A DNA stretch of 8,789 nucleotides, taken from positions 1 to 8,789 of the forward strand of contig CAXCEI010000050.1 in NCBI GenBank assembly GCA_963981505.1, in the 5' to 3' direction. The notes beneath the pieces are model-generated. The model ran no database searches. It saw nothing but the letters and a program-made list of their open reading frames with translations, and was not told the origin of the DNA. The first letter of the stretch is position 1; every line of letters starts with the position of its first letter. Positions 1-8,424 of this stretch are shown here, piece by piece. The position numbers and the translations under genes were made by a program. The stretch comes from OPU3-GD-OMZ sp001901525 (GTDB taxonomy: Bacteria > Pseudomonadota > Gammaproteobacteria > Methylococcales > Methylomonadaceae).

Positions 1-3000
1 GGTGGTACATTTACCGATGTCATCGCCAAAAATCCAGATGGGGAGCTCAGCAGCTATAAATTGCTGTCTGAAAACCCGCAACACTATGAAGATGCCGCCA
101 TTCAGGCCATTCATGATGCCCTAAACATCCCAATCACCCGCCAATTACCCGAACAACTTTTAAATGGGGTCAAGATGGGTACCACAGTCGCTACCAATGC
201 CCTACTTGAACGCCGTGGTGCCCGTACTGCCCTACTCATCACCCGTGGCTTCGGCGATGCCTTGAAAATCGGCTACCAGAACCGCCCTGATATCTTCGCC
301 CTACATATCCAGCGTCAAGCCATGCTTTATGAACAGGTCATCGAGATCGATGAGCGTATCAACGCCAATGGTGAACTGATAACAGCACTGGATACTGACG
401 AACTTAAACAACATCTGAAATCACTGTATCAACTGGGTATCCGTTCTCTTGCCATCGCCTGTATGCACGGTTATCAATTTCCACAGCATGAACAACAGAT
501 TGCCGCCCACGCACAACAAATAGGTTTTAAGCAAATTTCCTGTAGCCATGCTATCAGCCCGTTAATCAAGCTAATCAGTCGTGCCGATACCTCTGTCATT
601 GATGCCTACCTATCACCGTTGTTACACCACTATGTTGAAGGTGTTCGCCGTAAACTAGGCAATACATCACTCATGTTCATGCAATCCAGTGGTGGTTTGA
701 CTGACTCCAGCCATTTCCATGGCAAGGATGCCATCCTTTCCGGCCCAGCAGGAGGTATTATCGGTATGGCTCATATTTCAGCAGCAGCCGGATTCAAAAA
801 AGTCATCGGTTTTGACATGGGCGGCACTTCAACCGATGTGAGCCATTATGCCGGCGAATACGAACGCGACGTTGAAACCGAGATTGCGGGCGCCCGTCTA
901 CGCGTACCCCTAATGCGCATTCATACTGTTGCCGCCGGCGGTGGTTCCATCCTGCATTTTGATGGCGAACGTTATCGGGTCGGGCCTGATTCGGCTGGGG
1001 CTAATCCCGGTCCTACCTGTTATCGTAATGATGGGCCTCTCACGGTCACCGATTGCAATGTCATGCTCGGTAAACTACAAGCCAATTGGTTTCCACAACT
1101 CTTTGGCCTTGCTGGCGACCAACCTCTCGATACGGATGCCGTTCACCATAAATTCACTGCACTGACCCGCACCATCAATGCGGCCACCCAAACTCAGCGA
1201 TCAGTCACCGAGGTTGCCGCAGGCTTTCTCGATATTGCTATCGACAATATGGCCAATGCTATAAAAAAAGTTTCGGTACAACGTGGCTATAATGTTAGCG
1301 ACTATACCCTGTGTTCGTTTGGCGGTGCCGGCGGCCAACATGCTTGTCTGGTAGCCGATGCCTTAGGCATGTCACGAATATTGATCCATCCCCTTGCTGG
1401 GGTCTTGTCGGCTCTGGGCATAGGTCTGGCACAACCTCGCATTATCCGTGAAGCCGCTATCGGACAACCCTTATCAACCGACCTGATGGGCCACTTGGAG
1501 CAACAATATAAAAAACTAGAGACCCAGGCCAGCGATGAATTACAAGAACAAGGCTTCGGTAAGGACAGTTGCAACAGTCAACGTCGCTGTTTTATTCACT
1601 ATCAGGATGCTGACACCCAACTACTGATTAATTTTTCATCTGAACAGGATTTACACACACAATTTAAACAAGCCCATCAACGACAGTTTGGTTTTGTCAA
1701 TAACACAACCCTGTTGATCATTGCTGCCGTTCAGGTAGAAATGCACGTTGAACTGATGATCGACACCACGAAGAAATCAACCCATGCAGCCAAACCAGTT
1801 CAAAATAAGCGTACACACAAAACTATTCCAGTACTGGAACATGTCAATACCACCATGTCGGGAAAGACGCTGTCGACACCGATCTATGATCGAAACGAAC
1901 TGGGTTCTGGTAGTCACATCAATGGCCCTGCCATTATCATCGAACCTAATAATACCATCGTTGTTGAAGTAGACTGGCAGGCAGAATGCCTGGTCGGTGG
2001 TGAACTACTACTCAGCCGTGAAGCACAACAAATCGCCCCTGTCATCAGTGATGATAACGCTGCCGCCAGCCCAGTATTACTGGAAGTCTTTAACAATTTG
2101 TTCATGTCGGTAGCCGAGCAAATGGGATTGATATTACAAAACACTGCCCGTTCCGTGAACATCAAAGAGCGATTGGATTTCTCCTGCGCCTTATTCGATA
2201 GCCGTGGCCAACTCATCGCTAATGCGCCACATATCCCCGTCCACATTGGCTCAATGAGCGATACCATCGTAGCTGTAATTAATGATCATGGTGCGACCAT
2301 CCAACCCGGTGACGTCTACCTGTCTAACAACCCTTATAACGGTGGCACTCACCTACCCGATGTCACCGCCATCCGCCCAGTCTTTAAGGCACAACAATTA
2401 ATTGCTTATATTGCCGCCCGTGGGCATCATGCTGACATCGGTGGCATTAGCCCCGGCTCTATGCCTGCCCATAGCCAACATATTGATGAAGAAGGTATCG
2501 TTATCGACAATCTTAAAATTGTCAGTGACGGTCAATTTAATGAAGGCGCAATACGCACATTACTCAATAAACAGCCGTGGCCTGCTCGTAACATCGATCA
2601 GAACATCGCTGATTTTAAGGCTCAAATTGCCGCCTGCAACCGCGGTGCCCGTGAACTTGAACAGGTCTGTAACCATTATGGACTTACTGTTGTTCAGGCC
2701 TATATGCAACACGTACAAGATTATGCCGCTCGGGCTGTTGCTCAACTGTTAAACAATATAAATGGTGGCCACTATCGCTACACCATGGATGATGGCAGCC
2801 ACATCGAGGTTACTATCCAAATAAGCAAAGGAACACACCCCCATGATCAAACAGAAGCCCATGTCGATTTCACCGGTAGCAGCGCTATTCACCCTGGCAA
2901 CCTCAACGCCCCGGCCTCGGTATGTAAGGCCGCGGTCTTGTATGTGTTTCGCTGCCTGATCAATGAAGATATCCCACTCAATCATGGCTTTCTAAAACCC

Positions 3001-3603
3001 CTGAAAATAACTATACCTGACAATTCCATACTTAAACCCAACTATCCCGCCGCTGTCGTTGCCGGCAATGTTGAAACCTCGCAGATCATTGTCGACACCC
3101 TGTTCGGCGCTCTGGGTATCCAAGCCGGTTCACAAGGCACCTGCAACAACTTTACCTTTGGCGATAATGAACATCAATATTATGAAACCTTATGTGGCGG
3201 TACCGGTGCCAGCGCTAACTATAACGGTTGTGATGCCATTCATTCCCACATGACCAATTCTCGCCTGACCGACCCTGAGGTCCTTGAACAACGTTTCCCC
3301 GTATTACTTGAATCCTTCTGCATTTGTAAAGGCTCTGGCGGCACGGGTAAACACAGGGGCGGTAACGGTGCCCAGCGCCGCCTACAATTCCTACAACCCA
3401 TGACAGCCAGCATTATATCCGGTCAGCGCAAAACGACACCTTTTGGGCTTGAGGGCGGCAAACCCGGACAATGCGGGGATAATTTTATCGAACGCATTAA
3501 CGGCCAGATAGAACAGTTATCTAGCTCCGACCAAGCCGACATGGAAAAAGGCGATGTCTTTGTGATAACGACGCCAGGCGGCGGCGGGTTTGGTAAAACA
3601 TAA
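1..3603 (+). CDS. oplA: Fused ATP-dependent 5-oxoprolinase / hydantoinase A+B (5' end cut by window edge)
   Basis: Predicted to hydrolyse 5-oxo-L-proline (pyroglutamate) to L-glutamate using ATP, a cytosolic salvage step. The frame is open from base 1 and already encodes the family's N-terminal nucleotide-binding motif GGTFTDV, so the true start lies a few codons upstream; the TTG at 61 is internal. About 1200 residues are visible. The HyuA half (roughly 1-660) has the GTTVATNALLERRG block near residue 60, an SGPAGG motif near 250 and the second phosphate-binding motif DMGGTSTD near 270. The HyuB half (from about 690) has LSNNPYNGGTHLPD near 775, GGTGA near 1067, SHMTNSRLTDPEVLEQR near 1084 and the glycine-rich tail PGGGGFG at 1192. 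HyuA and HyuB are separate proteins in many bacteria; the fused form of about 1200-1290 residues is typical of true 5-oxoprolinases. A hydantoinase-type substrate cannot be excluded. Two tandem stops (TAA TAA) end the gene. It converges on selO. Confidence 0.9.
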   Translation, partial: GGTFTDVIAKNPDGELSSYKLLSENPQHYEDAAIQAIHDALNIPITRQLPEQLLNGVKMGTTVATNALLERRGARTALLITRGFGDALKIGYQNRPDIFALHIQRQAMLYEQVIEIDERINANGELITALDTDELKQHLKSLYQLGIRSLAIACMHGYQFPQHEQQIAAHAQQIGFKQISCSHAISPLIKLISRADTSVIDAYLSPLLHHYVEGVRRKLGNTSLMFMQSSGGLTDSSHFHGKDAILSGPAGGIIGMAHISAAAGFKKVIGFDMGGTSTDVSHYAGEYERDVETEIAGARLRVPLMRIHTVAAGGGSILHFDGERYRVGPDSAGANPGPTCYRNDGPLTVTDCNVMLGKLQANWFPQLFGLAGDQPLDTDAVHHKFTALTRTINAATQTQRSVTEVAAGFLDIAIDNMANAIKKVSVQRGYNVSDYTLCSFGGAGGQHACLVADALGMSRILIHPLAGVLSALGIGLAQPRIIREAAIGQPLSTDLMGHLEQQYKKLETQASDELQEQGFGKDSCNSQRRCFIHYQDADTQLLINFSSEQDLHTQFKQAHQRQFGFVNNTTLLIIAAVQVEMHVELMIDTTKKSTHAAKPVQNKRTHKTIPVLEHVNTTMSGKTLSTPIYDRNELGSGSHINGPAIIIEPNNTIVVEVDWQAECLVGGELLLSREAQQIAPVISDDNAAASPVLLEVFNNLFMSVAEQMGLILQNTARSVNIKERLDFSCALFDSRGQLIANAPHIPVHIGSMSDTIVAVINDHGATIQPGDVYLSNNPYNGGTHLPDVTAIRPVFKAQQLIAYIAARGHHADIGGISPGSMPAHSQHIDEEGIVIDNLKIVSDGQFNEGAIRTLLNKQPWPARNIDQNIADFKAQIAACNRGARELEQVCNHYGLTVVQAYMQHVQDYAARAVAQLLNNINGGHYRYTMDDGSHIEVTIQISKGTHPHDQTEAHVDFTGSSAIHPGNLNAPASVCKAAVLYVFRCLINEDIPLNHGFLKPLKITIPDNSILKPNYPAAVVAGNVETSQIIVDTLFGALGIQAGSQGTCNNFTFGDNEHQYYETLCGGTGASANYNGCDAIHSHMTNSRLTDPEVLEQRFPVLLESFCICKGSGGTGKHRGGNGAQRRLQFLQPMTASIISGQRKTTPFGLEGGKPGQCGDNFIERINGQIEQLSSSDQADMEKGDVFVITTPGGGGFGKT

Positions 3604-3830
3604 TAAAAAACCATTACCCCATAGTGTCTATCACAGGGGTAGACATAGATTTACAAGGTACGACTAAAGACCGAACTTTCAACCCACTAAACCTAGCTCA
3701 CAACGTCTAATTTGGAGATTTTCATACAGCACCCTGACCGTTACCCCCCTCAGGACCATTCATTATTAAATTTCCATGAGATCCTAACGTTCACAGACTA
3801 TCTCTTTGTTATACAACTGCACTGCCAAGA

Positions 3831-5285
3831 TCAAGTTCCACAGAAAGTACAGTAATTCCTATCGTCATCCATGGGAACGTCTTGATAATGAATGGTATTA
3901 GCTATTTCATTGTACGGCGAACGTAATACCGTAAGAAAATCATCTGCCGCCTGCGTATTACCCGTTTCTTCGCACGCTTTTAAAACCTTTTCTACATGAT
4001 GATTTCTTGGAATAACAATAGGATTATTGGTTTGCATTAATGCTTTGGCAATGTTGATATTTTCTTGTGAATCACCTGAATATACTTTCCACCTGTCATA
4101 CCAATCGCCTAATTTATCTTTTAATTTATGAGCGAGGTTGTCATCATCCAGTGATTGAGTTAGATCCGTAAACAATTGGGTATAGTCCAACCGTTTGTTT
4201 TTCATTATTTCTAATAACTCTGCGATAAATATTTGATCACTGGGTGCTATTTCCGTTAAGCCTAATTTATTGGCTAACATCTTGAAATAAGCATGTTCAA
4301 ATTGCTGGCTAAATTGCATTAGCAAAGGCTCAACGATGGCTATAGCAGCTTTTTCGTCATTACTTATTAGAGGTAACAAACATTCTGCAAGTCGAGTCAT
4401 ATTCCATAAGGTAATATTAGGCTGATTACCAAAAGCGTATCGTCCTTTTGTATCGATAGAGCTATAAACCGTATGGGGGTCGTAAATACCTATCATTGCA
4501 CAGGGGCCAAAGTCGATAGTTTCCCCCGAGATAGCAACATTGTCAGTATTCATCACCCCGTGAATAAAGCCAACCCGCATCCATTCAACAACCAATGCGA
4601 TTTGTTTGGCTATCACCATTTCAAGAAACTGAACGGCCTTGTTTTCAGGGGCGATATTTATCTCAGGATAATGACGGTTTATTGCATAATCGAGGAGTGC
4701 TGTTAATGACGCGATGTCATTTCTGATCGCGAAGTACTGAAATGTTCCTACACGGATATGGCTTGAAGCTACTCGGGTAACCACAGCACCCGGCTTTAAG
4801 GTTTCTCGGGACACCGGCTCGCCCGTAGTCACGACAGCTAAACAGCGTGACGTAGGCACAGCCAGAAAATACATTGCTTCACTCATAATGTATTCACGAA
4901 TCGCAGGGCCCAAGGCACAACGACCATCACCTTGTCTTGAAAATGCCGTAGGTCCAGAACCCTTGAGTTGAATATCAAACCGATGATTTTTTTGATCCAA
5001 CACTTCGCCAATTAAATGCGCGCGGCCATCGCCAAGCTGTGGGCTAAGATGACCAAATTGATGCCCACAATAGGCCAGCGCGATCGATTCAGCACCTGCA
5101 GGCAATTGATTGCCTGAAAAAAATTGTGCTTTCAGAACCGCGTTATTTTGTAAAGATTCGTTTATTTGAAGATTTTCAGCAAGCTTGTCATTCCAAAATA
5201 ATAACTCAGGTTTAGGAACAGATGTTGGTAAGACACGTTGATAAAATGCATCACCGAGATGAATGTAACTGTTAGAAAATTTCAA
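3831..5285 (-). CDS. selO: Protein adenylyltransferase SelO (YdiU family pseudokinase)
   Basis: SelO transfers AMP from ATP to Ser, Thr or Tyr of target proteins and is linked to redox homeostasis. The 484 residues match the family's usual length (about 480 in E. coli). Family blocks are YCGHQFGHLSPQLGDGRA (72-89), QLKGSG with the ATP-binding lysine K108, SRQGDGR (116-122), IREYIMSEAM with E131 as the likely partner of that lysine, HGVMNTDN (242-249) with N249, and DFGP with metal-binding D258. The spacings K108-E131 and N249-D258 equal those I recall for E. coli K113-E136 and N244-D253. The protein ends CTFCGT, placing C482 third from the end, where animal SelO has selenocysteine. The start is TTG (5283-5285): AGGT lies 4 nt upstream, the protein aligns from its first residues, an in-frame stop at 5313-5315 closes the frame, and no ATG or GTG lies between. 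It appears monocistronic, with the 5-oxoprolinase gene converging from the other side. Confidence 0.93.
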   Translation of the reverse strand: MKFSNSYIHLGDAFYQRVLPTSVPKPELLFWNDKLAENLQINESLQNNAVLKAQFFSGNQLPAGAESIALAYCGHQFGHLSPQLGDGRAHLIGEVLDQKNHRFDIQLKGSGPTAFSRQGDGRCALGPAIREYIMSEAMYFLAVPTSRCLAVVTTGEPVSRETLKPGAVVTRVASSHIRVGTFQYFAIRNDIASLTALLDYAINRHYPEINIAPENKAVQFLEMVIAKQIALVVEWMRVGFIHGVMNTDNVAISGETIDFGPCAMIGIYDPHTVYSSIDTKGRYAFGNQPNITLWNMTRLAECLLPLISNDEKAAIAIVEPLLMQFSQQFEHAYFKMLANKLGLTEIAPSDQIFIAELLEIMKNKRLDYTQLFTDLTQSLDDDNLAHKLKDKLGDWYDRWKVYSGDSQENINIAKALMQTNNPIVIPRNHHVEKVLKACEETGNTQAADDFLTVLRSPYNEIANTIHYQDVPMDDDRNYCTFCGT

Positions 5286-5385
5286 AATTACCTGACTTTT
5301 AACGGGCTTAAACTAATAAACATAAAAATAAAATTAAACTATTTTTACAAATGACAATTGTAGTTGCAACGGGTCCTATAAAGTG

Positions 5386-5413
5386 ATTATACGTTTTAAT
5401 ACGAGATAACCAA
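5386..5413 (-). promoter_or_regulatory. Putative sigma70 promoter of selO
   Basis: On the minus strand a perfect -10 box TATAAT (5386-5391) lies 16 bp from TTGGTT (5408-5413), which shares only the TTG of the -35 consensus. Transcription would start near 5379, giving a leader of about 95 nt before the TTG start of selO. The surroundings are AT-rich, so chance -10 boxes are common; a second TATAAT at 5415-5420 has a poorer -35. This is inference from base matching only. Confidence 0.35.
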
Positions 5414-5563
5414 CATTATAAATAAGTGCCGAAAAGATTTTTTTAAATGAACAACTTGATCGAGTTAATTTCTTTCAGCACTTTTATTTCTAGCATAATA
5501 ATTATTATAGTAGTAATTAGATTCATCAGCCCAGAACACTCCCTAGGCAAACGGAAGCTTAAC

Positions 5564-5659
5564 ATGATTGTTGAACAGATATGGACGGCTAATACGTTTC
5601 GTAATTTCAATTACCTGATCGCCTTTCCGGAAATGGGAAAAGTCATACGCTCATTGTAA
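5564..5659 (+). pseudogene. Probable 5' remnant of an MBL-fold (glyoxalase II-like) hydrolase gene
   Basis: This 31-codon frame encodes MIVEQIWTANTFRNFNYLIA followed by FPEMGK and a TAA stop. I recognise it as resembling the N-terminus of a proteobacterial MBL-fold hydrolase family that begins roughly VEQIWTANAYRNFNYLIACP-ETGEA and continues to an AIDPLD motif and, later, the zinc-binding HxHxDH motif. Here the match fades at the position of AIDPLD, and no HxHxDH follows in any plus-strand frame before 5938. The start is supported by GGAAG at 5553-5557, 6 nt upstream of the ATG. The frame is open back to an ATG at 5447, adding 39 residues with one very hydrophobic stretch; this extension does not belong to the family as I know it and is probably fortuitous. 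The assignment is from memory of the family. An alternative is a short membrane protein of 70 residues starting at 5447. Confidence 0.45.
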
Positions 5660-5834
5660 TAATTGGCCCAACTAGAAGGGTGGTAAAAGGTAAGATAGAA
5701 CCAACTAAATTAAGCATTTTGAATCCCTCACTATTCCAGCCAACCCCTATTAAGAGGTTTAAAATAAACTCGCCGTATATGAGCGCATGTCTCCTGCCAA
5801 TAGTGCTAGCCATGAAGGCGCAGGAAGGTGCCAC
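5643..5834 (-). other. Unassigned hydrophobic reading frame, possibly a membrane-protein fragment
   Basis: I do not recognise this frame. From a GTG at 5832-5834 it would encode 63 residues, and the frame is open without a start codon back to a TGA at 5892-5894. The translation has two membrane-segment-like stretches: one around ALIYGEFILNLLIGVGW and one around MLNLVGSILPFTTLLVGPII. GGGG sits a few bases before the GTG but is not a convincing ribosome-binding site. Its 3' end overlaps the MBL-like remnant on the other strand by 17 nt, so both cannot be intact genes. The opposite strand is also open here (from 5680 to 5922), which weakens the case for either. It may be a fragment of a transporter gene left at a rearrangement junction, or chance. 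Confidence 0.2.
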
Positions 5835-5938
5835 AGAACCCCATAGACCAAATAGTCTAAAAAGGTTTAACGACGAACAAGATCCATTTGCTCAACCCAT
5901 ACTAGTCACTTTTCATCGTTAATGACCGCCATTCTTCA

Positions 5939-7612
5939 TTAGCCCGCACAACAGGAAAGTGCTTTTACATCTTTGCTAAAGGTTTGAGCGCAAAGTTTAA
6001 TGGCTTCCACCATGGTTAAATAAGGGAATAATTGCCCTGCCAGCTCTTCTATGGTCATTTGGTTGTGAATAGCTAATACTACTGTTTGGATCATCTCACC
6101 CGATTCAGGAGCCAATATTTGAGCACCGATCAAACGGCGACTCCCCTCTTCCATGACTAGTTTGACAAAGCCTCGAGTTTCAAAGTTAGCGAGTGACCGG
6201 GGAACATGTTCTAATGACAATAGGCGACTATCGGTTTCTATCTTGTTACGATGCGCTTCGGCTACACTCATCCCCACGGTGGCCATTTGTGGCTCTGTGA
6301 ACATGACAGTCGGCATCGTCGATAAATCAATGGCGGCATTACCGCCGGTCATATTAGTGGCAGCACGGGTTCCAGCAGCTGCGGCAACATAAACAAACTG
6401 GGGTTGATTGGTACAGTCACCCGCGGCATAAATATGTTCGACGTTAGTGCGCATGTGGTCATCAACGAGGATAGCACCGTTTTGACTGATTTCGACACCG
6501 GCCTGATCCAATGCCAAACCCTCTGTGTTTGGCGGGCGTCCAGTGGCGATCAATAAATGATCCCCTCTAAGTGATTGTCCTTTGGTGGTTTTAATCGTGA
6601 ATTTTCCCGAGGAAAACAGGCCTTTTTTATAGCTCACGGCTTCTGCCTGAGTATGGGTTAGAATAGTCATACCTTCCGTTTCCAGAATTTTGTGCAGTTC
6701 TGCGCCAATATCAGGGTCTTCTCTAAATAATAAGGAACTTCGAGCCAACAGAGTAACTTTGGAACCCAATCTCAAATACGCCTGCGCCAATTCCAGTGCT
6801 ACGATAGAAGAACCGATCACTATTAAATGGTCGGGCAGCTTTTCTGACTCCAAGGCTTCTGTTGATGTCCAGTAAGGCGTACCGGCCAACCCTGGAATCG
6901 GCGGAATTCTGGACGATGCACCGGTAGCAACGAGAAATCGGTCGGCAGTAATTTCAATAAAATCGCCATGCTCCTGATCCACAATAAGCGTATTCGTGTT
7001 TTTAAACCGAGCAAACCCTCTCACTAAGGTAATATTTGGATTTGAATCTAAAATATTTTCATATTTAGCCCCTCTGAGTTCATCAACCCGGGCTTGCTGT
7101 TGGATAAGTATTTGTTTGCGATTAATAACAGGTTTTTGTTTTTTAATGCCGACAAATGGATGATCTTTTTGCAAATGGGCGATATGCGCCGCACGGATCA
7201 TGATTTTGGAAGGTACGCAACCAATATTAACGCAGGTTCCACCAATGATAGGTTTACTTTCCACCAAGGTGACTTTAGCACCGTTTTCCACCGCTCTGAG
7301 CGCGCAGGCAAATGCACCTGAGCCTGAGCCAATAATGGCGACATGCAGTTCCTGACCGTTTTGGACAGTAGCTTTCCTTTTGTTATCAGTAACGGCTGGT
7401 TGCCGATCAAATTCCGTTACGTTATAACCTTTACCTTCAATCTGCTTTATCAGAGATTTTAAACCGATTTTACCTTTGACCGTCAAGTTACCAATGCCTT
7501 CAGAATATGAGACTTTAATATCAACACCTTCAAGTGCATTTAATTTTTTCTCGATACCCCCTGCACAGCTTGGACAGGTCATCCCATCTATTTTCAGTTC
7601 TTTAGTCCACAT
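5939..7612 (-). CDS. merA: Mercuric reductase MerA with N-terminal metal-binding domain
   Basis: A cytosolic FAD-dependent disulfide oxidoreductase that reduces Hg(II) to volatile Hg(0) with NADPH. The 557 residues compare with 561 in Tn501 MerA. An HMA domain (about 2-68) carries GMTCPSC with C13 and C16. The FAD-binding GSGSGAF is at 95-101, the redox-active pair in GGTCVNIGC is C127 and C132, and the C-terminal tail SCCAG supplies C554 and C555, which hand Hg(II) to the active site. The tyrosines of TPYWTSTEAL and FPYLTMVEA match those reported near the Hg site. C541 (KLCAQTF) replaces what I recall as alanine in Tn501. An in-frame ATG at 7663 would add 17 residues but lies inside merP; the ATG at 7612 has AGGGA 5 nt upstream and starts directly at the HMA domain, so it is preferred. 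It lies 13 nt after merP and is the last gene of merTPA. No convincing terminator is visible after it. Confidence 0.97.
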   Translation of the reverse strand: MWTKELKIDGMTCPSCAGGIEKKLNALEGVDIKVSYSEGIGNLTVKGKIGLKSLIKQIEGKGYNVTEFDRQPAVTDNKRKATVQNGQELHVAIIGSGSGAFACALRAVENGAKVTLVESKPIIGGTCVNIGCVPSKIMIRAAHIAHLQKDHPFVGIKKQKPVINRKQILIQQQARVDELRGAKYENILDSNPNITLVRGFARFKNTNTLIVDQEHGDFIEITADRFLVATGASSRIPPIPGLAGTPYWTSTEALESEKLPDHLIVIGSSIVALELAQAYLRLGSKVTLLARSSLLFREDPDIGAELHKILETEGMTILTHTQAEAVSYKKGLFSSGKFTIKTTKGQSLRGDHLLIATGRPPNTEGLALDQAGVEISQNGAILVDDHMRTNVEHIYAAGDCTNQPQFVYVAAAAGTRAATNMTGGNAAIDLSTMPTVMFTEPQMATVGMSVAEAHRNKIETDSRLLSLEHVPRSLANFETRGFVKLVMEEGSRRLIGAQILAPESGEMIQTVVLAIHNQMTIEELAGQLFPYLTMVEAIKLCAQTFSKDVKALSCCAG

Positions 7613-7625
7613 ACAATTCCCTGCG

Positions 7626-7946
7626 TTATTTTGACTGGCTAACGGTTGCCGGGTAGCCTGCATGGGTGGTAGCTTTGATCAATACTTTGCTATTAGCTTT
7701 TTGTGGATCAAACGTGACGGTAGCTGTTTCTGTATCAGAATTAACATTAACCACCTGCACACCATCGACAGCCTGCAAAGCCTTTTTAATGGTAAATTTA
7801 CACATAGGGCAGGTCATATTTTGCATGTCGAGCGTCACAGACTGACTACTGTTTTGCACCTGAACCACTGGTTCAGCTTGAACGGTCTGCACTAAAAAAA
7901 ACCCTGCAAATAAACTTAATGCCAAAAATAAAGTTTTAAAAGTCAT
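7626..7946 (-). CDS. merP: Periplasmic mercuric-ion-binding protein MerP
   Basis: MerP captures Hg(II) in the periplasm and passes it to MerT. The 106 residues start with a signal peptide: K4, a hydrophobic core at about 5-20, and a likely cleavage after VQA at residue 24. The mature protein is a single HMA fold with the metal site MTCPMC (C46 and C49) and the family's ending HAGYPATV. Classical Tn501/Tn21 MerP has CAAC at this site; CPMC is a variant. The ATG at 7944-7946 is chosen because AGGAG ends 7 nt upstream, overlapping the merT stop codon, and because it places the signal peptide correctly; a longer frame from 7985 would overlap the end of merT and spoil the signal. It sits 11 nt after merT and 13 nt before merA. 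Confidence 0.95.
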   Translation of the reverse strand: MTFKTLFLALSLFAGFFLVQTVQAEPVVQVQNSSQSVTLDMQNMTCPMCKFTIKKALQAVDGVQVVNVNSDTETATVTFDPQKANSKVLIKATTHAGYPATVSQSK

Positions 7947-7957
7947 TACAATTCTCC

Positions 7958-8329
7958 TTATTCCATAAAAAAAGGGGCATACCAAGGAAATGCCAAGAGC
8001 AGTAAAATAAACACTGAAACTACCCAGAATATTATCCGATGTTTTTGTTCTACTTCGGGTAATACGCAGACTTCATCCTCTTTACAGCTACCCGGTTTTA
8101 AATAGAGTTTACGATACCCCAAACCAATAAAAACTAAGGTTAATATCAGAAAAACAGGCCGGACCGGTGACAGTGACGTTAATGTGCTTATCCATGCCCC
8201 ACCAACCCCCAAAGATAAAAGCAAAAAAGGGCCAACGCAACAAACCGATGCGCCGATGGCGGCCAAAGCAGCACCTAATCCGAACCAAGATGGGTTTCTA
8301 TCTGGAGTTTCGTGTTCAGTTGTCATCAT
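7958..8329 (-). CDS. merT: Mercuric-ion transporter MerT
   Basis: An inner-membrane protein that imports Hg(II) received from MerP for reduction by MerA. The 123 residues (116 in Tn501) form three membrane segments at about 15-37, 46-72 and 98-117. The first holds the vicinal pair C30-C31 in GASVCCVGPF; the cytoplasmic loop holds C82 and C88 in SCKEDEVC, the two pairs known to relay Hg(II). Two adjacent ATGs open the gene. AGGAG at 8334-8338 lies 4 nt from the first and 7 nt from the second (8324-8326); the second gives the same spacing as merP and may be the true start, which would give 122 residues. It is the first gene of the operon, behind a MerR-type promoter. No merC, merF or merE gene lies in the window. 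Confidence 0.96.
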   Translation of the reverse strand: MMTTEHETPDRNPSWFGLGAALAAIGASVCCVGPFLLLSLGVGGAWISTLTSLSPVRPVFLILTLVFIGLGYRKLYLKPGSCKEDEVCVLPEVEQKHRIIFWVVSVFILLLLAFPWYAPFFME

Positions 8330-8424
8330 GGTTCTCCTAAATCAATCTCGTTAATGCCTGTCACTAACATTTCAGTAGTACATTTATAGCAAACTTCAAA
8401 AAATATGAATTTAGCTCAATTTAG

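Noticed and set aside
3615..3641. Possible terminator hairpin after the 5-oxoprolinase gene (TACCCC / GGGGTA)
   Set aside because: Only 6 outer base pairs plus 3 inner ones across an asymmetric internal loop, and no T-run follows.
3733..3754. CCTGA/TCAGG inverted repeat between the two convergent genes
   Set aside because: Five base pairs with a 12-nt loop and no T-run on either strand; expected by chance.
3755..3896. Perfect 12-bp inverted repeat ACCATTCATTAT / ATAATGAATGGT with 118 nt between
   Set aside because: The right copy is inside selO codons, and an inverted 12-mer match is expected by chance about twice in a window of this size.
5918..5938. Terminator after merA (AATGA/TCATT around the merA stop)
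   Set aside because: Five weak base pairs and no T-run; insufficient for an intrinsic terminator.
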